Source of the DNA: Cristatella mucedo
Lineage: Eukaryota; Bryozoa; Phylactolaemata; Cristatellidae
Assembly: GCA_009760855.2 (NCBI GenBank)
Contig: WPIO01000012.1
Location: forward strand, 8,490,001 to 8,554,000
Length of the DNA stretch: 64,000 nt
Direction of reading: 5' to 3'
Under the pieces are notes generated by a model. That model had not been told where the DNA came from. It saw nothing but the letters and a program-made list of their open reading frames with translations, and did no database searches. Shown here piece after piece: positions 56,440 through 64,000 of the stretch. The number at the start of each line of letters is the position of its first letter. Position 1 is the stretch's first letter. Position numbers and translations under genes: made by a program.

Positions 56440-58770
56440 TCCTTCTGTGGTGGGCTGAGGAGGCACGTATACAGTAGCAATGTAGAGAGAGAGAGAGAGA
56501 GAGAGAGCGAGCGGGAGCGAAACGGAAAGAGAGAAAGACAGGGAGTACGGGACAGATAAAGACTATGCCAGTTATTTTAAAAGAAGGCAAAACGATAAAA
56601 ATAAACTACGCACTTTAAAAAAGCGTAATAAGCAATTACACTCTATTGTGGAATAATTAAACGTTAAAAACCACTTTAATGAAGTGCAACATTCCCAGGT
56701 TTACGAAGTGCTTGACACTTAAATGATTTAGTTAATACAATTGAAATGAGTTTAAGAACGTAGCCCAGCGGTTGAAGAACTACCGATCGTTTAACGGGGC
56801 ATTGTTTAAGCAGAACTTGTCGAATTGAGCACCGTTCTGGCGTACCACGAGGGTTAGTCTCCAGAAACGATAACCATTTCTTTCAAATTGCATCGCTTCC
56901 TTCTTGTGTCAGCTATTTCTAAACGGGACGAGTAATGCAAAAGTAACTATTTGTAAAACTACATCTTCCCACAAGTCCGCTGCGGCCGTCGACAGCGTTG
57001 CCCAGCCCACGCCAATTCGCTAGATATTGTGTCCTCCTATCAGGCAAATAGTCTATAGTTTTTTCTCCTTCGCTGAAAAAATTAAATTAAATTCTGCTTC
57101 AATGTTTTCCGCCTACAGCCACAAAAAGGTATTTCCTCTGAAATACGAGACATTGCAGTTACCGTATTCAGGCCAAGCAGCGTCACACATACAAGGGCGA
57201 AATAGCGCGTGCCTTAAATACATGTTAACCTTAAACCTTAAAAGCGTGTAAGAGCGCATGAGTGAACATGTTAACAGAATCTCACAGCCAGCTGCGTTAT
57301 GAACTGGAGGCTACTAGCAGCTTTTAATGGGGGCAAGAAAGCTCGTGGCACGGACCGGGTGCATATGCAATGTAGTGCGCTTTCTTAGACAGTATTGGTC
57401 TATCACTAAATCAGCTCTGTTTTCCAGATACTATGGATGGTAAGAAATCCCTTTTTAATATTATTGCATGCCTTTTGATTGAAATCCTGTAGGCGGTGCT
57501 TATTAGGAATTTTGTTGAGTAGCGTGTGCTTGGCTGATACCACCATTACTGCAATATATCAATGTAAATGAATATGTTTTTAGTGACCAAATCCTAATCT
57601 AATTTTTATAAAAGCACGTATACATGTCTCATTTCTGTAGAGCGCGTAGAGACGAATTCCGCCTAATGAATACGTTTTTTTATTTTAAATGATAAAAACA
57701 AGTTCTTGTATTCAGTTTTCTCTTCTGTGGGAAATTAGTTTCAAATGTTCTTGCATATGCACACTTTAGTATTTATCAATACAAAATACGTCTTTTAATC
57801 GCCTAGGTGAACTCGAAATGTCTTTACAATATAGTTGTATTTCATACTGCAGTACTACAGTATACCTTCATGATACGCTCGTTCTACGTAAACAAGTTTT
57901 CCATGCAAGCATGTAAAATGCCGTCGCCACGCTTGTAGCTGCCAATATGGCCGTTCGCTTACTGTCAAGTCCAATACCACATGCTACGGTGCTTTAAAGA
58001 TAGCGCACGAGTCTCACTCCACATACTTCCAACGCACGCATAGCCAAAATACCTGACCAAATTTCTTTGCAGCACTGAAATGTAACAGCATGGGCTTTGC
58101 TTTATTTCTATGAGAACCAATGCTAAGACTTTCCGACCGCAATTTATAACAATATCAAGTCATTTGCGTGGCCTCATTAGGCAGCCAAATCAATTTTCAG
58201 GCACTTTGCTATAACTCACAACAAGATAAGCCAGGGTTAATAACGGGCGCGATGTCATCGTTAGACTGGCAATGAAAAAGCAACAGAATTATCACGCTTA
58301 GATGAGCTTACAAAAACATTCATGAATACACTGAAGGCCTCCGGTTTGAAGGACCCCTGGTTGTTATAATGCGATGCATCTTGCACAAGGAAGCACTCGA
58401 AGGACGCACTAACCAAACAAATAGGACCAGTTTACTGGGGCCAAAGGAAAGGAATTCGGAGCAGATGCGTCTTTAGCTGCTGATTAAACGATACGAAGTC
58501 AATGCATGTGGTGATAGAAGCCGGAAGCCATTTACATACCTACGGACTACCAGTTACAGACTGAGCGTCACAGAAGTCACCAAAGGCCGGGTTACCGAAG
58601 GTCGTCGATTTAGTGCCCGGATCGACGAGAAGACTGGAGGCGCATTGGGGTCGAATAGTCCACGTCTTACTTTCTCTATCCTTCCCAGCCAGCACGCGCA
58701 ATCAAATTAGCAAGTCAAAGTGGTGCTCACTATTGTATTAGCTAATGAAATCAGTGTATTCACAGCTGTC
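56440..58770. repeat. Duplicated block ii, copy 2
   Basis: Collinear with 46845-49370 (GAGGAGGCACGTATACAGTA start; short GA tract at 56484-56508; CTTGTCGAATTGAGCACCG; end near CTATCCTTCCCAGCCAGCAC). It contains the LINE-D remnant at 58440, not obvious in copy 1. Confidence 0.85.
58440..58690 (-). mobile_element. LINE-D fragment, antisense
   Basis: The minus strand reads IDFVSFNQQLKTHL near 58510-58465, the C-terminal signature of an L2/CR1-type ORF2, preceded by ALNRRPSVTRPLVTSVT. It is distinct from LINE-A, -B and -C. Confidence 0.5.
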
Positions 58771-58774
58771 TATG

Positions 58775-60315
58775 GCAACGTTTTCTTGTGTACCAGCCGC
58801 AGGAGGCTGGCAGTGTAAAATGCCTCGAACGAGTAAACAGCACTGTTCTCTTTGCCAAGTTGTCGGGTGAGAGTGAGCTTCTGTGTGTCGTCTTCTTTGT
58901 GAATTTTCGTCTAGTACACATGCCACTCAGTCTACTTGCTCAATTGTTCAGCTCACCATACATTTTTGAAGTCATAAGTAAGGAGACTTACAGGCTGTGA
59001 AATGCACACCTACAATCGTAGCTCAACGACTCGTATTTTCTTTGTGCCGTTGATTACAGCAGTTATTTTTCAGAACAAATTTTAGGCTGCATCTTTTTAT
59101 TCCTGCATCTAAACTTGCGTGTTCAGCATGATTAATAACATAAAAAAGTGTAAAAGGTAAACGGTCTACTGAACCTTTTGCTCATGCATGCTGTCAAAGC
59201 ACTCCCCTTCTGTCACTGCTAGTTAGAAAAATTCAGGAATCTCCTGCTGTTTGCCGTCCAGACGCTTAGATAATGTGATTCACCAAACACTGAAGAGGTT
59301 GCCTCTTCTCATCTAGATCTTCACTGACAAAGGAATAATTAATGTATAAGAAATGGGCCTTTTTAACCATCTCATACCAGATCCTACTATTGCCCTGGTA
59401 GGCAGATGGAGGGTAGTAACAGAGGCAAGACTCGTTCACTTTAGCTTTGACTTGAAATGCTAAAGAAGACCGCGATCTGGAGCCCCTAATTATAAAACGC
59501 ACAGACGAGCCACAATTTTTCCAAAGGCAATAGTATGAACAGCAAAGTTTTCTATACCGTCATGGTAGATAATCCTGCATCCTAAACTAACAGGATTAGT
59601 CCAACATTCAAACAAGCACGAATTTTTCTGAAATTTTGACATCATAAGTAATAGCTTTTTGTCGATGCGAATACTACTATTTTTATTAATTGGTTTGCAT
59701 GCGTTAGAGGTCGAACGTTGCCTATCTATACTCACTGCTATTAGGAACGAATAGTTATTGGTGTTTGTCAACTGCAAGGTTGTTTTAACTTTATGTACAA
59801 ATTGTGTAAAACATGTGATTGATTGCTGCACCAGCACAGAAGGAATAAATAGCTAAGAATGGGCATTTTCGTATGTAGCTAGCTTTTTATTACTGCCTCG
59901 GAAGCTATCGTCGGCTTAATTGGCTGTACTCTTACGTTCTGGAGCGCCTGCAGTCTTCCGAGATCCTTCGTGACTTCTCCCTTGCCAGAGATTAGGCAGC
60001 TGAACAGTGATAAATAGAAAATTACAAGAAACCTTTGTCCAAGCTCAAGTATGATGCGAAGAACTTGGGTGTACGAATAGATTTGAATGGTAAACTTAAG
60101 AGTGTCGTCAACTTGATGACATTATAGATTATATTCAATGGCTATAACTGACAGCTTCTAGTTTCACTCTATATCCGATCTTCCATGCTGCATTGCAGGA
60201 ATGACGATTTCCACACTAATAAACGGTATCCCCTTGAGCAATCTTGATCTGTGAGCGACTGCCCGTGTAAAACATAGCAGGCTACTTCCAGCTCAGGAGA
60301 AAATTTCAGTTTGCA
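58775..60315. other. Intergenic with an unrecognised minus-strand frame pair
   Basis: Two minus-strand frames, 59490-59837 and 59266-59502, abut with a frame change and together would give about 190 residues with several Cys and aromatic residues. I recognise no family; it could be a decayed gene or chance. The rest is unassigned. Confidence 0.3.
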
Positions 60316-60319
60316 GTAC

Positions 60320-60800
60320 CCCGTGCCTACCTAAATTGTGCTCCATATTCGCTATTGAGCAGTCCAGCCACGAAATACGGACATAGACAAAAGCGAAGCT
60401 GAATTTTACAAGAATGCCGAACCGACTGCCGGAACATCGAGTGGTATCTATCTTTCAGTTTAGAAAATATGAGCAAACTATTTGGCGGACCACATTTTTA
60501 CTTAAAAAGTTCAATTCACTGCTGGCACCAAATAATGCCGATATTTAGTCACTAGCTACAATAGTTCTATCATAGCAGCTGAAAATATAAAGCAATGCAG
60601 GAGTTGAGTTCTAGCTGAGGAAGCGCTTTTCTTAAAGCTACACTGGCAAAGAATTCAAACTGACGATTCACTGTTATTTGATTTCTAATGGAAGCAAAAA
60701 ACCGGCAGCGTTTATTGGCAGCGGTTTTAGCCAATCGAGTGAATTCGGTGTGACATCGATAGAATTCAGCAGAATTTGAGCTCCTGTCTTTCAAACACTG
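60320..60800. repeat. Duplicated block iv, copy 1
   Basis: Matches 61873-62290 (TTTGCAGTACCC, CAAAAGCGAAGCTGAA, TAAAGCAATGCAGG, CGGCAGCGTTTATTGGCAGC, GAATTCGGTGTGACATCGA). Copy 1 holds about 35 extra bases near 60611-60655. Confidence 0.85.
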
Positions 60801-60869
60801 CCGTGAGTTGCTATAGTAGCTATATCGTTGTGCCACTTTATGGTTGTGACTTTCCCGACCATGTCTCGC

Positions 60870-61030
60870 AAAAAGTGGTATTAATGAGTGCAGTGCTTGC
60901 TCGTGATGACCCGACTCATGGGTTCTGATTCGGCAGCCGTGTGGTCTGCACGCGATTGTGGTAGGCATTGAGGCTCTTCTGCAGTTACATAGAAGAGGCT
61001 GCTTAATCACTAGGCTTTAAGTTTATTTTA
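60870..61030 (+). mobile_element. SINE-2, decayed, sense
   Basis: Degenerate B-box ATGGGTTCTGATTC, then GAGGCTCTTCTGCAGTTACA and GAGGCTGCTTAATCACTA, the SINE-2 3' end. Confidence 0.55.
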
Positions 61031-61324
61031 AGTTGCCAATACTAGTCTGTGGGAGTGCTGCTAACAATGGAACCGAATAATTTGCTACTACAGCCATTTG
61101 TGTAGTCTTGCCATCATAGCTCTTTACGGTCAGTACAGGTTCTCGGGTGGGCTTCATCAGACCACCTATTGGCCTACATTTCAAACCTCGAGAACTCTGC
61201 AGTGCTCATCTCGAGTATTTATTAGAAGTGACTATAAAATATTTCTATTAGCGCCTAGCTGTCGATTGGCTAGCAGATGCCACTGTAAACGTCGTTAATT
61301 AACAATGCGTTCCATTCGTAGCTT

Positions 61325-61872
61325 CACCTAGAGCTGGCGGTGGTGTGGAGAGGCTGGAGCATGTCACCGAATACGAGTCGCTATGAGAGCCTGTCGTGAG
61401 TTTTCTCGCAATGTTCAATTTTCCTTCTACACGCCAACGGTTAACTGGCATGTGCATGAACACAATTCGCTGCAGCTCTTGTCTCGTTTCAGAATAATTC
61501 ACGCACAACAGTCGCCTCATGCTTGTAGCAAACATGAATGTTTTCTAGTTGGAGGTGACCAAACCCACGGGCCAACGATGCCTCTACCGTCACAGCAAAC
61601 GGTCAAGCCACCCAGTAATAACCGTAGCGGGAGCCGAGTGGCACCAAAAACCTGCGAGCAGCGAGGGAAATGTGCTTCGATCCCCGCCGAGAGCTGCATT
61701 ACGACTGCTGGCCCGACATCGCCGACGGCGTCGCCACCAACTGGACACTTTGAGAGCTTACTTGGCTCCCGGTACCAAGACGTGGCGGCAAGCGAAATGC
61801 AGGCTGCCACCAGTCCGGATGCAGGCTATAAGTTTGACTACATGGAAAGCCTCGGGCCTGTTCGCGTCTCGA
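61325..61872 (+). pseudogene. PHF21A-like copy 2, truncated before the PHD finger
   Basis: Homologous to 49940-50455. From ATG 61578: MPLPSQQTVKPPSNNRSGSR, then PTSPTASPPTGHFESLLGSR, KFDYMESLGPVRVS, after which the sequence switches to block iv. It retains a 13-14 residue segment (KCASIPAESCITT) that copy 1 lacks and copy 3 has, so copy 1 carries a deletion. The frame stays open to 62042 with unrelated sequence. The PHD zinc ligands are absent. Confidence 0.8.
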
Positions 61873-62290
61873 TAGTATTTCGGTTTGCAGTACCCTGTGC
61901 CTACCAAAATCGTCTTACATCTTACGCTGTTAAGCAGTCTAGACACGAAATCTGGACGTGGACAAAAGCGAAGCTGAAATTCACAAGACTGCCGATCCAA
62001 CTGCCGGAACGTCAAGTGGTAGGTATCTATCAGGTCATGTGAATGCGAGCAGACTAGTTGGCGCTCCACTTTTTAACTTATAAAGTTCAATCCACTGCTG
62101 GTACCAAATATTGCCGATATTTTGTCACTAGCTACTATACTTCTATAATAATTGCTGAGAATATAAAGCGATGCAGGCATTGAATTCAAACTGACGATAC
62201 ATCGTTATTTGCTTTCTAATGGAAGCAAACAACCGGCAGCGTTTATTGGCAGCAATTTTAGCAAATTGACTGAATTCGGTGTGACATCGA
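61873..62290. repeat. Duplicated block iv, copy 2
   Basis: Sits between PHF21A-like copies 2 and 3; see copy 1 at 60320-60800. Confidence 0.85.
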
Positions 62291-62568
62291 GGTAAGTGTT
62301 CTTCGATCCCCGCCGACCGCTGCATTACGACTGCTGGCCCGACATCGCCGATGGCGTCGCCACCAACTGGACACTTTGAGCGCTTACTTGGCTCCCAGTA
62401 CCGAGACGTGGTGGCGTGCGATTTGCAGGCTGCCACCAGTCCGGATGCTTGCTATAAGTTAGACTACGTGGCCAGCCTCGGTCTCGTGCCCGTCTCGACA
62501 GCACGAGCCATTGAATTGGAGGTTGGGGTTGCTGGTCCAGCACCTGCTGCGACAATGAAGCCCTCTGC
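62291..62568 (+). pseudogene. PHF21A-like copy 3, 5' and 3' truncated
   Basis: Reads CSSIPADRCITTAGPTSP, then GHFERLLGSQYRDV, KLDYVASLGLVPVSTARAIE and PAPAATMKPSA, matching copy 1 residues 36-115. It breaks off just before the PHD finger and runs into an inverted fragment. Confidence 0.85.
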
Positions 62569-62622
62569 TTGTGACGGTAGAGGCATCGTGGGCCCGTGGG
62601 TTCGGTGATCTCCAACTAGAAA
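62569..62622 (-). repeat. Inverted fragment of PHF21A-like 5' region
   Basis: Reverse complement of about 61541-61593 (the segment around the copy-2 start codon). Copy 3's frame reads through it as CDGRGIVGPWVR and stops. Block i copy 2 begins at its far edge. Confidence 0.9.
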
Positions 62623-62650
62623 ACAGGTCTGTTCTCTACTGTCTTTGTAG

Positions 62651-62748
62651 AGTTTGGCCGAGAGACGTCTGTCGATATATCCGGCTTTAACTCAGGTCAG
62701 GTCGTGAAAGCGCTTGAGCAGCTCTCCCAAGAGACGATCGCCAAATAG
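62651..62748 (+). pseudogene. Orphan duplicate of NDUFA2 exon 3
   Basis: 98 nt with the same acceptor (CTTTGTAG), open frame and TAG stop as 43674-43771. The two predicted amino-acid changes, Leu to Ile and Leu to Val (VDISGF; GQVVKA), are conservative. No copy of exons 1 or 2 lies upstream within reach, so alone it cannot make NDUFA2. It could be spliced onto upstream transcripts. Confidence 0.9.
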
Positions 62749-63739
62749 CTTCCTGCACGATTTGCACTGTTGCCATGTTAGAGCAGTCGTGCTCAGAATA
62801 GTTGTGTTGAAGCTGGCTTTGGACATTTCTAGCAAACATGCAACTACTTTGTCGTGCTGTGGGATGTGTGATTTTCATTTGAAACTAAATACACGTGTAA
62901 GATATGATCTTTTTTGGACTCTTTTTTGAAAATCATTGTACCCAACGTCAAATTGTTAATAGTAGTGTGCTCATTAGGCCTCACTGAGCAAATGAAGCTG
63001 CAGTCTTTTTTACGTGTATCAGTAATAAGCTAGTTGCAAAACCCCAAAGTTTGCTGGGAGTGTGAGGTTGGTATTGACACTAAAACAATCAAACCCAGCA
63101 AAAGTAACGATTGAGCAGTTGATCCAAACCTGCTCGATGCCATTATTCCTTTAAATCAGTTGAACAACAGTGTTAATAAGTGGTTGCATTAGCAAAATAG
63201 CTGTCTCAAGGTGGCACTAACTAGAAACCGTTGCTTAACTATTACTCAGCCGTTGAGCATTGCAGGACGCCCCTAAATATGGTTAATATAAACATTCACG
63301 ATTAACTTTACATCCCAAAAATATGCTCTTGTAAAGCTTGAAAATTGGTTAATTGCAAGGCTTTACTCGAGTCTTGGATATGCATTTAGTAATTCCCGGT
63401 GCAAGCGCCGACATTAATTCTCTCACTTTTGCATCAACAATCCCTTCAACTCAGTATTGGCCAGCACGTTCATAACAAGTCCACGTGCTTTTCCGATATA
63501 TGGCTCTATATTACATCGTAAGGTTAGTACCGGCCATCCATAAGGCAGCAAGAAATTGGTGGATGACTCCCCCTCTGAGATGCCCCTAAATAAGATGCAA
63601 GCTGGAGCTTACAATATCAGGTCCGTAACTATCATACCTTCCGAGAAGTTAATAATCCCTGTCGATTACCATAAACCGGTGTGTCAGTGTTTCAGAGTTA
63701 CTTTGCCTGGCAGTAGCAGTTGAGGAGCGAATAATTATA

Positions 63740-64000
63740 ATAATAATGGTAGCAATGCATTTTACATAGCACCCTTAGAGAACTCAATCTCTTTCTAGGC
63801 ACTTTGTACAACATTTGCTGCAAAGGAACCACGAACGATTGGTTAGTGGTAGCATGCTCAATAAACAAGGATAACATGGTTAGGGGTGACATGATAAGGG
63901 TCAGCATGAAAGTTTGGTTAGTGGCAGCATGCACGGTGTCAGCACACATAAGCACATACCGGACGGAATGCAGGGACCTAATACATCTTGTGATAATTAG
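63740..64000 (-). mobile_element. LINE-A 3' end, antisense (part of block i copy 2)
   Basis: Copy of 44800-45061: AATAATAAT, hairpin complement, 3' UTR. Cut by the window edge. Confidence 0.9.

Larger units (their letters stand above)
62622..64000 (+). repeat. Duplicated block i, copy 2 (runs off the window)
   Basis: See 43645-45061. It includes the duplicated NDUFA2 exon 3 and the LINE-A tail at 63740. The LINE-A insertion therefore predates the duplication. Confidence 0.95.

Overview
The window is eukaryotic (metazoan) DNA: split genes with GT-AG introns, large introns, CpG-rich promoter-like islands, and dense decayed retrotransposons, SINEs, DNA transposons and microsatellites. Nothing looks bacterial or viral. 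The gene set (glutathione reductase, NDUFA2, a PHF21A-like PHD protein) plus two L2/Rex1-type LINE families, tRNA-derived SINEs, a hAT and a Tigger-like element suggest an invertebrate. An arthropod such as a chelicerate is possible, but this is a guess.

Layout. 1-6.66 kb: 5' half of glutathione reductase on the minus strand (three coding exons, rest beyond the left edge), with microsatellites and a SINE in its introns. 7-21 kb: mostly repeats (LINE-A, LINE-B, SINE-1, a hAT-type MITE), with one possible 48-nt minus-strand exon at 18.9 kb. 21.3-24.2 kb: GC- and CpG-rich island with a candidate first exon of a single-pass membrane protein (minus). 24.2-27.6 kb: a 228-bp-LTR retrotransposon inserted into a Tigger-like DNA transposon. 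28.5-32.4 kb: a LINE-A copy and a hAT element with exact 8-bp target-site duplications. 32.9-33.9 kb: LTR-like segment with about 121-bp tandem repeats. 34.85-43.77 kb: complete NDUFA2 gene (plus, three exons, 97 codons); intron 2 carries many LINE/SINE tails and a perfect 23-bp inverted repeat. 43.6-64 kb: a mosaic of duplicated blocks. NDUFA2 exon 3 with its 3' flank recurs at 62.6 kb; a 2.4-kb block at 46.85 kb recurs at 56.4 kb; a PHF21A-like gene at 50.2 kb has two broken copies at 61.6 and 62.3 kb. A LINE-B copy at 52.9-55.6 kb is split by a younger LINE-A.

How it fits together. Glutathione reductase (redox) and NDUFA2 (respiratory complex I) are unrelated housekeeping genes. I see no operon-like or defence-type system. 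The interesting biology is structural: nested insertions whose order can be read, a SINE family sharing its 3' end with a LINE, and an amplifying right-hand region that duplicated a gene's last exon and fragments of a chromatin-reader gene.
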